From Paenisporosarcina quisquiliarum (lineage in GTDB: Bacteria; Bacillota; Bacilli; Bacillales_A; Planococcaceae), in NCBI RefSeq assembly GCF_027563315.1, contig NZ_JAMKBJ010000014.1, positions 17,321-81,320 on the forward strand: 64,000 nucleotides of DNA, in the 5' to 3' direction. Under the pieces are notes generated by a model, which was not told the DNA's origin, did no database searches, and was given only the letters and a program-made list of their open reading frames with translations. This document shows positions 51,179 to 60,392 of this stretch, one piece after another. The first letter of the stretch is position 1. Each line of letters begins with the position of its first letter. The position numbers were made by a program, and so were the translations under genes.

Positions 51179-52255
51179 GTGGATGTAAAGAAAAAGAAAA
51201 TACTAAATGGGTACCATGTGGTTTTCCTGGTCCAGAATATCATGGTAGGCATGGGTTTGTTGTCCATGAATAATTCTTTGAGTCCCGTTGGCTATAGTCA
51301 ATGGTGGTTCCCTATTCTTTTTGGCTTAATTGCCAACATCACACTCATTCCAATGATTTGGTTGGCTTTACAGTATAAAGATGATGACTTGTTTGATATT
51401 CATGAAAAATTGCTGGGCAAATTTATCGGTAAGACGCTGAATAGTTTTCTGATTTTATACTCCATCGTGCTATTTGCTGCGGTCATTCAAAATTACTTGG
51501 ATTTAATCCAAGTCGCTGCTTTGCCGCAACGCTCAATTACAGGCCATCTGATTTTGTTCATTGTCTTGACCGTTTTCATTATTAAAGGGGGTATTAAATC
51601 CCTTGCCAGATTTTGTATCGTAACATTCTTTTTGACAGGGTGGATGGTCTATTTTTTACGATGGGGCTTCGTGGATGGAGAGATACGCCATCTCTTGCCT
51701 CTCTTTAATTTCACAGCTTCAGAATTTTGGGACGCAACCAAAAAAGGATTCAATACATTGGTTGGATATGAATTAATTATGTTTTACTTCCCTTATATAC
51801 GTCATCCCGAAAAAGCTTTTAAGCATGCTTCAATCGGCATTTGGATAACCATATTTTTTTATTTGGCAGTTGGGATTGTAGGTGTTATGTACTTTACGGA
51901 ATGGCAACTTGAACATTTGCTCTTTCCCGTACTTAAATTATTCCAAGCGGTGGACTTATCGTTTGTCGAGCGAATTGATACTTTTGGTATCACCATTTGG
52001 GTGTTTTTGATTTTGACGACAGCTGGTGCTTATTTATGGACAGCGAAGAAAGGAATCGACTCCGTCCGTAATAAGAATAGTCAATATCATATATATGTCA
52101 CGGCGATTTTGACCTTTATCATAATTAATCTCCCAGTTTCACAAGCGATGAGAACGACATTGTATGAAAATACGTTTTATGTGAGTTATGGGCTGATATT
52201 ATGGCCAATCCTGTTATGTCTGGTGCACTTAGTCCGAAGGAAAGTAAAGAGGTGA
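51179..52255 (+). CDS. Spore germinant receptor, B subunit (GerB family)
   Basis: The B subunit, a ten-TM APC-superfamily-like protein (358 residues) thought to carry the nutrient-binding site. It begins VDVKKKKILNGYHVVFLVQN (the first residue read as Met), followed by MGLLSMNNSL, and has the family block YELIMFYFPYI in the middle and LWTAKKGIDS near the end. GTG 51179 is nine bases after AAAGGGG; TTG 51173 is too close. Genes A and B are 14 bases apart. Confidence 0.93.
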   Translation: MDVKKKKILNGYHVVFLVQNIMVGMGLLSMNNSLSPVGYSQWWFPILFGLIANITLIPMIWLALQYKDDDLFDIHEKLLGKFIGKTLNSFLILYSIVLFAAVIQNYLDLIQVAALPQRSITGHLILFIVLTVFIIKGGIKSLARFCIVTFFLTGWMVYFLRWGFVDGEIRHLLPLFNFTASEFWDATKKGFNTLVGYELIMFYFPYIRHPEKAFKHASIGIWITIFFYLAVGIVGVMYFTEWQLEHLLFPVLKLFQAVDLSFVERIDTFGITIWVFLILTTAGAYLWTAKKGIDSVRNKNSQYHIYVTAILTFIIINLPVSQAMRTTLYENTFYVSYGLILWPILLCLVHLVRRKVKR

Positions 52256-52259
52256 TCAA

Positions 52260-53369
52260 ATGAAAAGATGGTTTATGATAATTATAAGTTCTTTTTGTTT
52301 ATTGCTGAGCGGGTGTTCTACAGAACAAGGTTCCCAGCCATCCTTGGAGAGATTGGGGATGATTAGTGTCATTGGGTTCGATTATATAGATGATGACCAA
52401 ATGAAGATGACTGTAATCATGCCCCAACCGGCCATTGAAGCCATGAAGCATACACAAGTTATTACAGTTGAAACGGATATGATTCATAAAGGATTGGTTG
52501 AAATCTCATCAAAAGCAGATAAAACCGTTTCATTGACACAACTCCGAGTCATCTTATTCAGTGAAGAATTTTCAAAAAAAGGAAAAATGAAAGAAATGGT
52601 GGAATATTTATATAAGGATTCAGAAGTGAGATCGAACTCTTATGTGGCTATAGTGAAAGATTCGGTTGAAGAAGTACTGAGTAAGGAGTATCCAGATAAA
52701 CAAAACACAAGCGTCTATATCAACAATTTATTTCAACCAAGGCAATATACGTACTTCAGTCCATTCACAACGATTCATGAATTTGTCTATGACGAATCGA
52801 ATCCGCTCATAGACTCCATTGCACCTTATGTTGAATTGAAGGACGGGATCATTCATATCGAAGGGATAGCGGTTTTCAGTAACGGGAAGATGAAAACAAT
52901 GTTCACTCAACAAGAAGGAAAGACCATTCAAATACTGCGTGGACAAAAAAAACTATCCGTATTTGCTATTACTCTTAATGATGATTCTGAAAGTAAAGAG
53001 AAAGTCGCCTTGGAATTCATTACATCAAAAGCTAAAATTGAGACCAATCATAACTTTGACTCACCAAAGGTTAAAATTACAATGAAATTTGAAGGTACTT
53101 TAAGTGAATATGAAGGTGGAAAGGATCTTGCAAATAAACACGAACTGGAAAATCTCGAAAAAGAGGTAAGTAAAAGTATTGAGGATGATGTTCGAACTCT
53201 GTTGGAAAAATCTCGGGACTTATCGATTGAACCAGTTGGACTGTTTAAGGCGATGCGTATGCGTTATAAAGGAGATTGGCCGAGCGAATTGACTCAAGAA
53301 TTAATGGCCAAAGCTGAATTTGAGATTAAAGCGGATACAAGAATCTTGAGTGCTGGTACATTAAAATAA
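52260..53369 (+). CDS. Spore germinant receptor, C subunit lipoprotein (GerC family)
   Basis: The C subunit (369 residues) with a lipoprotein signal ending LLSGC (Cys about residue 19) after a short hydrophobic stretch. The mature protein follows the three-domain GerAC pattern: GMISVIGFDYIDDDQ near the start, QPRQYTYFSPFTTIHEF in the middle and the C-terminal SIEPVGLFKAMRMRYKGDW block. It lies five bases after the B subunit. A terminator ends the operon. Three intact subunits in standard order imply a working receptor; its germinant is unknown. Confidence 0.93.
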   Translation: MKRWFMIIISSFCLLLSGCSTEQGSQPSLERLGMISVIGFDYIDDDQMKMTVIMPQPAIEAMKHTQVITVETDMIHKGLVEISSKADKTVSLTQLRVILFSEEFSKKGKMKEMVEYLYKDSEVRSNSYVAIVKDSVEEVLSKEYPDKQNTSVYINNLFQPRQYTYFSPFTTIHEFVYDESNPLIDSIAPYVELKDGIIHIEGIAVFSNGKMKTMFTQQEGKTIQILRGQKKLSVFAITLNDDSESKEKVALEFITSKAKIETNHNFDSPKVKITMKFEGTLSEYEGGKDLANKHELENLEKEVSKSIEDDVRTLLEKSRDLSIEPVGLFKAMRMRYKGDWPSELTQELMAKAEFEIKADTRILSAGTLK

Positions 53370-53438
53370 CTCGTTCTAGCAAAGCCAATAGGGCAATCGT
53401 ATACATTACCATTCACGCATTTATATTTTCTACAGTCT

Positions 53439-53466
53439 GAAACCTGTTACAAGCAGGTTTCTTTCT
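53439..53466 (+). terminator. Terminator of the ger operon
   Basis: Perfect eight-base arms GAAACCTG and CAGGTTTC, and a T-rich tract. Confidence 0.8.
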
Positions 53467-53629
53467 TTACTTTTTTTGTGGTATCTATATACTAAAATCC
53501 CCCTAAAAATTGCACTGCTTTTGCCACTGCTACTTTTTCACGCTTTTGATTGGGTGGGTAGCGGTTTTGTGGTTCATTTTTTTTATTATCAATGGATCAT
53601 AATAGATCAATGAAACCAATTAAAAAAAG

Positions 53630-53650
53630 TTATCCACATAATTATCCACA
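53630..53650 (+). promoter_or_regulatory. Tandem perfect DnaA boxes
   Basis: Two exact TTATCCACA 9-mers lie at 53630-53638 and 53642-53650 in the same orientation, 12 bases start to start. They sit 77 bases before the yvbH-like start. The rest of the gap 53467-53726 is A+T-rich with no gene. Confidence 0.65.
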
Positions 53651-53726
53651 AATTCTGATAGTTTGAAACTTCACGCTCTTTTACTCGTATTTATAGATGA
53701 ATGATTTATTTAAAGGAGGAAATAAG

Positions 53727-54341
53727 ATGTTCAAAAAATTAGCAGCAGATGCACTTGGGTTGTCTGATATAGGGATTGTCGTTCCGAAAGCGGATTTTGA
53801 TAAAACGGAGTCTGATGATTTTCTTATGCATGAATCCGGTGAAGAAATCTTTTTCCTGATTAAAACTAAAGCAGATGAATATTGCTTTACGAATAAAGCG
53901 TTGATTCATGTTGATGGTGCTAATGCCATTAGCAAGAAACGGACGCTTAAACGCTACGAATATGCGTACCATCCAATTACAAATGTCACGTTGGAAACAG
54001 CTGGAACAATTGATTTGGATGTAGAAATTAAATTCACGATCGGCAGTATTCCGATGACGGTGGATATTCACAAACGCTTCTTGGCGGAAATTAAAGATTT
54101 GTACAAAGTGTTGTTTGCGATTTCGCTTGAAGTAAAAGAAAACGAGAAAAAGTACGCCATTGCAGAAAACAGTTTGTCCTATGCTTCTCAATCGATGGGT
54201 CGCGTTGGAAATAATGAAGTAACCCCTGCTCAATCGTTCGAAGAAATCACCCGTTTCGCACATGACTGGATGCAGGAAAGTCGATCTAAATACGGAAAGA
54301 AAGACTTTAAAGATACATTTGAGCTGTACATCAATCAATAA
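53727..54341 (+). CDS. yvbH: PH-domain protein, YvbH-like
   Basis: A 204-residue cytoplasmic protein closely resembling Bacillus YvbH. The N-terminal two-thirds form a bacterial pleckstrin-homology-type domain: MFKKLAADALGLSDIG, HESGEEIFFLIKTKADEYCF, TNKALIHVDG and ETAGTIDLDVEIKF. A C-terminal helical domain follows (SFEEITRFAHDWMQES). Its function is unknown. ATG 53727 has AAAGGAGG six bases upstream; the frame opens 30 bases earlier without support. Two perfect DnaA boxes lie upstream. Confidence 0.87.
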   Translation: MFKKLAADALGLSDIGIVVPKADFDKTESDDFLMHESGEEIFFLIKTKADEYCFTNKALIHVDGANAISKKRTLKRYEYAYHPITNVTLETAGTIDLDVEIKFTIGSIPMTVDIHKRFLAEIKDLYKVLFAISLEVKENEKKYAIAENSLSYASQSMGRVGNNEVTPAQSFEEITRFAHDWMQESRSKYGKKDFKDTFELYINQ

Positions 54342-54355
54342 ATAGCAGAGATTTG

Positions 54356-54391
54356 AACCGTCCGTCTCAACTGAGAATGGGCGGTTTTTAA
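54356..54391 (+). terminator. Terminator after yvbH
   Basis: AACCGTCC pairs with GGGCGGTT around an inner TCTC/GAGA stem, then a T run. Confidence 0.75.
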
Positions 54392-54519
54392 AATGAAAGT
54401 ATACAACTTTGATGTGCCATGAACCAAGCGTTTATGGTATTTTTATTACTAATCTAGTGGTAGGGGATCATCATAAATTTTGATGGCACTTTACAGCCTA
54501 ATCCACGTAATAAATGTAA

Positions 54520-54627
54520 GGCAGGGACCGTAACGAAGACTCCTGTGGGAAAAGCTTGAGCTGAAGACCCCCGTAGGTGGCTGAAGCCAAGCCCGCGGAA
54601 AGCGAAGTGGAGGGCCCTGCCAATTTT
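54520..54627. repeat. Dispersed repeat, second family, copy 2
   Basis: Bounded by GGCAGGG (54520-54526) and CCCTGCC (54615-54621), an inverted repeat that could close a hairpin. The inside has CCGTAGGTGGCTGAAGCC and GGAAAGCGAAGTGG, matching the copy at 19515. It fills much of the gap 54392-54695. Confidence 0.7.
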
Positions 54628-54695
54628 TTAGCAGAATAAAGAGGAATGTTTACTTATGGTGAATTGATTCTAAAAGAAAGGGAGGAGAAATAAAT

Positions 54696-55370
54696 ATGTG
54701 TGGACGCTACAGTTTGTTCGCAGAATTTCGAATCATAGAAGAACGTTTTGGTGAAGCCACTTTTGAAGAAGAAGATTACGAAGAAAGTTATAATATTGCC
54801 CCTTCACAAATGGTTCTTTCAGTCATAAATGATGGCACAAAAAATCGATTGGGTTATTTGAAATGGGGGTTCGTACCTACATGGGCAAAGGATCCAAAAG
54901 TCGGATTTAAAATGATCAATGCACGAGCAGAAACGGCTCATGAAAAGCCCAGTTTTCGTGAAGCGTTCAAGAAGAGAAGGTGCTTGATTGTCGCAGACTC
55001 ATTTTATGAATGGAAACGTGAAGAAGGACGAAAAATTCCAATGCGCATCAAAATGAAAAACGATCAGATTTTTGCGATGGCAGGGTTATGGGAATCCTGG
55101 AAAGATGATAACGGCAAACTCGTTCACACATGCACGATTCTTACCACAGAAGCGAATGGATTGATGTCATCCATCCATGAAAGAATGCCAGTCATTCTTA
55201 AGAAAGAGGATGAGCAAAGCTGGTTAAATCCGAATGTACATAAAGTGGAGGAACTGAGACCGTTTTTAATCCCATTGGAAGACGGTTTGCTCGAAGCATA
55301 TGAAGTGTCCGACAAAGTGAACTCTCCCAAAAACAATGCCCCAGAATTGATTGAAAAAGTGTCGGGATAA
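54696..55370 (+). CDS. SRAP-domain protein (YedK/HMCES family)
   Basis: An SOS-response-associated peptidase-like protein (224 residues) that caps abasic sites in single-stranded DNA by a thiazolidine link to Cys2. The start MCGRYSLF leaves Cys2 exposed after Met removal. The other active-site blocks are YNIAPSQ (Asn), NARAETAHEKPSFREAF, SFYEW (Glu) and the C-terminal IHERMPVIL (His). GGAGG precedes the ATG. No LexA box was seen before it, so SOS control is not indicated here. The ABC genes follow directly on the same strand. Confidence 0.93.
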   Translation: MCGRYSLFAEFRIIEERFGEATFEEEDYEESYNIAPSQMVLSVINDGTKNRLGYLKWGFVPTWAKDPKVGFKMINARAETAHEKPSFREAFKKRRCLIVADSFYEWKREEGRKIPMRIKMKNDQIFAMAGLWESWKDDNGKLVHTCTILTTEANGLMSSIHERMPVILKKEDEQSWLNPNVHKVEELRPFLIPLEDGLLEAYEVSDKVNSPKNNAPELIEKVSG

Positions 55371-55388
55371 AAGGAGATGTGGTTAAGG

Positions 55389-56117
55389 ATGCCGATTTTA
55401 CATGTTGACAATGTAAGCAAATCTTACGGGAAGCATCAGATTTTAACAAACGTGAATCTAACTGCGGAAACGGGTCAAATTCTCGGACTCATTGGACCCT
55501 CAGGCTCTGGAAAAACGACTTTAATCAAACTCATTATGGGAATGGACGTACCAACAACGGGAGTGGTCGAAGTGCTTTCAAAAAAAGTTCCGAATCTGGA
55601 TATACTCCGGCAAATTGGATATATGGCTCAGTCTGATGCTCTTTATCAAGATTTAACTGGCTTAGAAAACTTGTCATTCTTTGCCTCGATGTTTTTAATG
55701 AATAAGAGCGAACGAAAAGACCGGATTGCATATGTTACACGCATTGTTCAATTAGAAAATGCCATCCAAATGAAAGTGTCAACTTATTCAGGCGGCATGA
55801 AACGTCGACTGTCACTAGCGATTGCACTGATTCAAAACCCTGAGATACTGATACTTGATGAACCTACGGTCGGCATTGATCCGGAGTTAAGAAAATCCAT
55901 ATGGCAAGAACTGTCTAGGTTGAAGACTGAAGAACATAAGACGATTGTTGTAACTACGCATGTCATGGATGAAGCGGATAAATGTGATATGCTCACCATG
56001 ATTAGAGAAGGGAAAGTAATTACAACAGGAACACCACATGCCTTAAAAGTCGAGTATGAGGTCAGTAATTTGGAGGAAGTCTTTCTAAAAGCGGAAGGGG
56101 TACACCGTGCGCATTAG
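55389..56117 (+). CDS. ABC exporter, ATP-binding protein
   Basis: The ATPase of a two-component ABC-2 exporter (242 residues). Walker A is GPSGSGKTT, signature YSGGMKRR, Walker B ILILDEP and the switch His in VVTTHVMDEADK; MDEAD is typical of drug or NatA-like exporters. ATG 55389 is 12 bases after AAGGAG; the earlier ATG 55377 touches that site. It overlaps the permease gene by 11 bases. The substrate is unknown. Confidence 0.87.
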   Translation: MPILHVDNVSKSYGKHQILTNVNLTAETGQILGLIGPSGSGKTTLIKLIMGMDVPTTGVVEVLSKKVPNLDILRQIGYMAQSDALYQDLTGLENLSFFASMFLMNKSERKDRIAYVTRIVQLENAIQMKVSTYSGGMKRRLSLAIALIQNPEILILDEPTVGIDPELRKSIWQELSRLKTEEHKTIVVTTHVMDEADKCDMLTMIREGKVITTGTPHALKVEYEVSNLEEVFLKAEGVHRAH

Positions 56118-57135
56118 AGCTCTTATTAAACGTATCGCTTTGCAGCTTTTTCGGGATAAACGGACATTGGCTCTTCTATTTGTGGCACCATTACTAATTT
56201 TGACGCTTATGCATTTTTTGTTTACTAGCAATGAAGTTGATTCAATGTTAGGTGTTGAAGGTGTATCCAATGAAATGTTGGAGCAATGGAAGAGCAATGG
56301 TTTAGACGTTGTCACTTTTCCAATAAACAGTGATGTAAAGAAATCCATATTAGAACATGACTTGGATGGGTACCTTGTTGTTAAAGGACCAACGATGACA
56401 TTGACACTTGAAAATACCGATCCATCCCGCTCAAAAGGACTGCGGGCAAAAGTTCAACAAGCTTTGGTCGGAAACTTAAATGGAGAGAACTCGTCGGAAA
56501 TAAAAACAAATTTTGTATACGGAAGTGAAGAAACTACTTTCTTTGATGTGTTGAGTCCTATATTAGTCGGATTTTTTGTGTTTTTCTTTGTGTTTTTAAT
56601 TTCAGGGATTGGTCTACTTCGAGAAAGAATGACCGGTACACTCGATCGGTTATTATCTACTCCGATTCAAAGATGGGAAATAGTCTTAGGTTACTTGATT
56701 GGATATGGGTTATTTGCCATCATTCAAACGATTATTGTCGTAACCTATTCCGTTAACGTTTTGGACATGATCCTGGTTGGTTCGTTTTGGCATGTACTCG
56801 TAGTAAACGTATTAATTGCCCTGGTGGCCCTAAGTTTGGGGATTCTTCTGTCTTCCTTTGCATCGTCGGAATTTCAAATGATTCAATTTATTCCATTAGT
56901 GATTGTCCCGCAAGTGTTTTTCACGGGAATTATTCCTGTTGATGGAATGCCTGAATGGTTGCAAGCATTATCTAGATTGATGCCGATTTCGTATGGTTCA
57001 GATGCGTTAAAAAGTATAATGTACAAAGGATACGGTTTGAGTGATGTGATATCAAGCTTGATGGTGTTAATAGGTTTTGCGATTTTGTTTATATTGCTTA
57101 ATATAGTTGCCCTTAAAAAGCATAGAAAAAACTAG
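56107..57135 (+). CDS. ABC-2 type exporter, permease
   Basis: The membrane partner of the preceding ATPase (342 residues). The layout is one N-terminal membrane segment, a large extracellular domain (about residues 45-155), then five clustered segments, as in the ABC-2/YhgE-type family. The GLLRERMTGTLDRLLSTPIQRWEI block marks the coupling region, and MPISYGSDALKSIMYKG is a typical late signature. The start is GTG 56107 inside the end of the ATPase gene. Confidence 0.87.
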   Translation: MRIRALIKRIALQLFRDKRTLALLFVAPLLILTLMHFLFTSNEVDSMLGVEGVSNEMLEQWKSNGLDVVTFPINSDVKKSILEHDLDGYLVVKGPTMTLTLENTDPSRSKGLRAKVQQALVGNLNGENSSEIKTNFVYGSEETTFFDVLSPILVGFFVFFFVFLISGIGLLRERMTGTLDRLLSTPIQRWEIVLGYLIGYGLFAIIQTIIVVTYSVNVLDMILVGSFWHVLVVNVLIALVALSLGILLSSFASSEFQMIQFIPLVIVPQVFFTGIIPVDGMPEWLQALSRLMPISYGSDALKSIMYKGYGLSDVISSLMVLIGFAILFILLNIVALKKHRKN

Positions 57136-57146
57136 AGGTGAACATC

Positions 57147-57653
57147 GTGATTGAAACAGAAAGACTTGTTCTTCGGTATTTAACTCCAGAAGATGCGGAG
57201 TTTATTTTAGAACTTTTAAATGAACCGGATTGGATTAAATATATCGGGGACAGAGGCATTCGAACCGTCGAAGCTGCCAAACAATACATCGTCGAGGGAC
57301 CGATGGCTATGTATAAAGAGCATGGCATTGGTTTGTACTTAATTGAAATAAAAGCAAGTGGAAAACCGATTGGGCTTTGTGGGCTCCTTCATCGAGATTT
57401 CCTGAAAGATGTCGATCTTGGTTTTGCACTTCACTCGAATTATTGGGGAGAGGGCTACGCTTATGAAGCGGCAAAAGCAACATTAGCTTATGGTGCTGAT
57501 GATTTAGGCTATCGCCGAATTGTTGGATTTACTTCACTTGATAATGAAAAGTCAGCGAACCTCCTGCGAAAACTGGGAATGAAAGATGAAGGCACCATCA
57601 AATACGCATCTACTGCGGAAGATGTCCGGTTGTTTGCAAAAGAATTACAATAA
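57147..57653 (+). CDS. GNAT acetyltransferase (RimJ/RimL-like)
   Basis: A 168-residue GNAT of the RimJ/RimL branch: ETERLVLRYLTPEDAEFI at the N-terminus, then LGFALHSNYWGEGYAYEAAKATLAYG with the pyrophosphate loop, and GYRRIVGFTSLDNEKSANLLRKLG. Such enzymes acetylate protein N-termini or small amines. GTG 57147 is nine bases after GAGG; GTG 57138 abuts it. It follows the ABC permease closely and may belong to that operon. Confidence 0.83.
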   Translation: MIETERLVLRYLTPEDAEFILELLNEPDWIKYIGDRGIRTVEAAKQYIVEGPMAMYKEHGIGLYLIEIKASGKPIGLCGLLHRDFLKDVDLGFALHSNYWGEGYAYEAAKATLAYGADDLGYRRIVGFTSLDNEKSANLLRKLGMKDEGTIKYASTAEDVRLFAKELQ

Positions 57654-57697
57654 AAAAGATTGAAACGAGCTAACTTAGTCCGTTTCAATCTTTTTTT
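57652..57697. terminator. Bidirectional terminator
   Basis: Perfect 16-base arms (57652-57667 and 57681-57696) with T run. Confidence 0.93.
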
Positions 57698-57709
57698 ACT
57701 TAAAACAAA

Positions 57710-58834
57710 TTATACGCCTGGAACCCAACCTGGATTTTTTAATATACGCTGCCAAAGTGGTGTGGGCATTTCCAATTCTTCTTGCTTGTTGATATCTAGT
57801 TCGGTCACAATTTCATCCTCGCGACCTTGTTCGATTTTTTGCACCCACTCAGGGTCAATTAATAGTTCTCGGCCTAGACCGATTAAAGGAATACCGGAAG
57901 TCAGTGCTTTTCGAGCATCCTCGGCTGAGTAAATTGAGCCTACGCCGATAACAGCCACCCGGTCACCGACAGCGTCTTGAATGATTTCGATGCGTGAACG
58001 ACTGTCTTCAACTCCTCTTTTTGGAGTAGACCAGAAATCCATAAGTGAAACGTGTAGATAATCCAAATTCTTATTAGCCAATCTGTCAATCAAGACCATA
58101 GTGTCAGCCATCGTGATGCCAGGAGTCTCTGGTTCTTCAGGAGAGAAACGATAGCCAATGATAAATGGCTCTTTTGCATGTTCTTTGACCACTCTTTGTA
58201 CTTCATCCACAACTGCAAGTGGGAATGTCATGCGCTTTTCTAACGATCCGCCAAAACGATCCGTTCTGCGATTGGAATGCGGAGAAAAGAATTGTTGAAT
58301 GAGATAGGTATTAGCTCCATGAATTTCGACTCCATCATATCCTGCTTCGATTGCTCTTCTTGTTGTTTCACCGAAATCACGAATGATTGATTCTACTTCA
58401 GTTTCAGTGAGTGCGCGGGGGACAGGTTTACCTTCGCCTTCAGATGGAACATCACTGGCGCTGACCACATCTCCGTTTGGGGCGATATCCTTAGGTACTT
58501 GGCGGCCTGCATGGAAGATTTGTAAAATGGCTTTCGCACCTTCGCTTTTAATGGCAGTAGCCAAGCGTCGAAGGCTCGGAATCATTTCGTCCGTATGACC
58601 GGCAAATTCTCCGGGGAAACCTTGTCCATTTGGCGTGACATATGTACAAGCCGTAATGACCATGCTGACCCCTTTGGAGCGGCGAACATAATAGGCAACT
58701 TCCGCGTCTGATACTGTACCGTCTTCATTTGACGAGTAATTCGTCATGGGTGCCATAACTACACGGTTCTTTAGTGAAATACCATTTTGAAATTCAAATG
58801 GTTCTAGTAATGGGGCATATTTTTGGTTGATCAT
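57710..58834 (-). CDS. NADH:flavin oxidoreductase, old yellow enzyme family
   Basis: An FMN-dependent ene-reductase-type enzyme (374 residues, TIM barrel). Family blocks are VMAPMTNYSS (about residue 28), YDGVEIHGANTYLIQQFFSP with substrate-binding residues, NRRTDRFGGSLEKR, and the C-terminal phosphate-binding LIGLGRELLIDPEW. Unlike longer 2,4-dienoyl-CoA reductases it lacks Fe-S and FAD domains. The physiological substrate is unknown. GGAGG lies before the ATG. It is a single gene; the 280-base gap upstream shows only a small CCCC/GGGG hairpin near 58913. Confidence 0.88.
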   Translation of the reverse strand: MINQKYAPLLEPFEFQNGISLKNRVVMAPMTNYSSNEDGTVSDAEVAYYVRRSKGVSMVITACTYVTPNGQGFPGEFAGHTDEMIPSLRRLATAIKSEGAKAILQIFHAGRQVPKDIAPNGDVVSASDVPSEGEGKPVPRALTETEVESIIRDFGETTRRAIEAGYDGVEIHGANTYLIQQFFSPHSNRRTDRFGGSLEKRMTFPLAVVDEVQRVVKEHAKEPFIIGYRFSPEEPETPGITMADTMVLIDRLANKNLDYLHVSLMDFWSTPKRGVEDSRSRIEIIQDAVGDRVAVIGVGSIYSAEDARKALTSGIPLIGLGRELLIDPEWVQKIEQGREDEIVTELDINKQEELEMPTPLWQRILKNPGWVPGV

Positions 58835-59112
58835 AGATTAAATCCTCCTATTTATTATTAGTCTTTTATATTAGGGAAACTTTTCATTCTTTCGGTGTAA
58901 CTTTTACCCCTATTGGGGCAACTAACCAATTGTCTCCAAAAAAAATGAAGAAAAGTATAGTGTCACTTTATGCCTTCACTAAACCCCAGTCAAAAATTAT
59001 GCCTATTGAAAACACATTGTAATAGAAACAACATGGTTTAGAAAAAGGGATTGTATACTGCAAGGTAGAAGTTAGTACTTAGAGAAGTCTAAAAGAAAAT
59101 AGGTGATCAAGA

Positions 59113-59643
59113 ATGAGGATTCGAACTGAAACGAAAAATGATTTTAAACATGTATTCAATCTGAATTACACTGCTTTTGGAAATCGAGATGATGAAGCCA
59201 AGCTGGTGGAGCAAATTCGTTTTTCGGATGGTTTCATTCCGGAATTATCGATTGTCGCAGAGGCTCAAGGTGATATCGTTGGCCATCTACTGTTGAGCAA
59301 GGCAAAACTGACTAATGAAGATGGAGATAAAGAAGTGGTCGTTCTGGCACCTGTGGCTGTATTGCCTGAATTTCAGAAAAAAGGCATTGGCAGCAAGCTG
59401 ATTAAAGAAGGATTGAAAAGAGCAAAAAAAGAGGGATATGGACTCGTATTTCTTATTGGACACCCAGACTATTATCCGAAGTTCGGTTTTCAACCAGCGA
59501 GAGCGCATGGGATGGAATTGACACAATTTCAAGTGCCTGACGACGTTTTTATGGTTTGTGAACTAATAAATGGTGAGCTTGAAAACAGTGTTGGTGAATT
59601 ACATTATCCGAAAGCGTTTTTCGCTGCGGCAACTCAAAAATAG
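59113..59643 (+). CDS. GNAT acetyltransferase (YhbS-like)
   Basis: A 176-residue GNAT resembling the YhbS group: MRIRTETKNDFKHVFNLNY at the start, VVLAPVAVLPEFQKKGIGSKLI (about 76-97, acetyl-CoA loop Q-K-K-G-I-G) and HPDYYPKFGFQPA (about 117). The substrate is unknown. AGGTGATC precedes the ATG. It is convergent with the PAP2 gene, eight bases apart, without a clear terminator between. Confidence 0.83.
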   Translation: MRIRTETKNDFKHVFNLNYTAFGNRDDEAKLVEQIRFSDGFIPELSIVAEAQGDIVGHLLLSKAKLTNEDGDKEVVVLAPVAVLPEFQKKGIGSKLIKEGLKRAKKEGYGLVFLIGHPDYYPKFGFQPARAHGMELTQFQVPDDVFMVCELINGELENSVGELHYPKAFFAAATQK

Positions 59644-59651
59644 ATGGTTTT

Positions 59652-60290
59652 CTACTTTATCTTAACGAGTGCAAAATGATAACTCCAAATTACAATAGTT
59701 AGCAAACATCCACCTGCAAAATAGCCAGCCAATACATCACTTGGATAATGAACACCTAAATAAACGCGGCTAATTCCAATGGCTAAGATCATGAATGTAG
59801 ATAGAGATAGCAGTAGGAATCTACCCGCAAGTGATGGAATATGACGCCACAAAACAAACGTAAGAATTCCATATATACATATAGCATTTGTGGCGTGGCC
59901 GCTTGGAAAACTATATCCACCTATTTCAACAAGTCTATGCAAATCGGGACGTGACCTCTGAAACATATGTTTTAATGCACGGAAGAGATAGTGAGAACTT
60001 AGCAGGACGATAATGAAAAGAAGAAGTTCCACTCGATATTTTAAAAAGAAATAAAAGAGTATGAAGATGATAAACGCAAAAATATGAATGGAAGATCCTG
60101 AGCCAACTTCTGTGAAAAAAAGCATGAAATTCGTTAAAGTTGGGGTCTCAAAATTTTGTGCAAACGTGATGATGACGTAATCAAAATGGTCAATATGATT
60201 CCCTTTGATTAGTAGCGATATCATAGTGAAACCACCTATCATAAGACCTATTACTAGGGTATACAGCGTAGTGTGATACTTCGGTAGCAT
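59652..60290 (-). CDS. PAP2-family membrane phosphatase
   Basis: A six-TM phosphatase of the type 2 phosphatidic acid family, probably acting on undecaprenyl pyrophosphate or phosphatidic acid. The three motifs are K-x6-RP (KHMFQRSRP), PSGH (YSFPSGHATN) and SR-x5-H-x3-D (SRVYLGVHYPSD). The start is uncertain: ATG 60290 follows AAAGGA by 11 bases and places the first membrane helix normally. The frame is open to 60347, with an AAAAAAGGAG site that has no start codon at a good distance. Confidence 0.83.
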   Translation of the reverse strand: MLPKYHTTLYTLVIGLMIGGFTMISLLIKGNHIDHFDYVIITFAQNFETPTLTNFMLFFTEVGSGSSIHIFAFIIFILFYFFLKYRVELLLFIIVLLSSHYLFRALKHMFQRSRPDLHRLVEIGGYSFPSGHATNAICIYGILTFVLWRHIPSLAGRFLLLSLSTFMILAIGISRVYLGVHYPSDVLAGYFAGGCLLTIVIWSYHFALVKIK

Positions 60291-60392
60291 TCGTTCAACA
60301 AATCCTTTCAAACCACGAGTATGAAAAACTCCTTTTTTACAGTTCACCCAAAATATAGAAAAAACTGTATACTGAAAGAAGGGGGAATATTT

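Noticed and set aside
54640..54695. LexA box before the SRAP gene
   Set aside because: SRAP proteins are named for SOS neighbours, but no CGAAC-N4-GTTCG word occurs in this gap.
58905..58925. Small CCCC/GGGG hairpin upstream of the old yellow enzyme gene
   Set aside because: Only four pairs, no T run and no recognisable operator; not supported as a feature.
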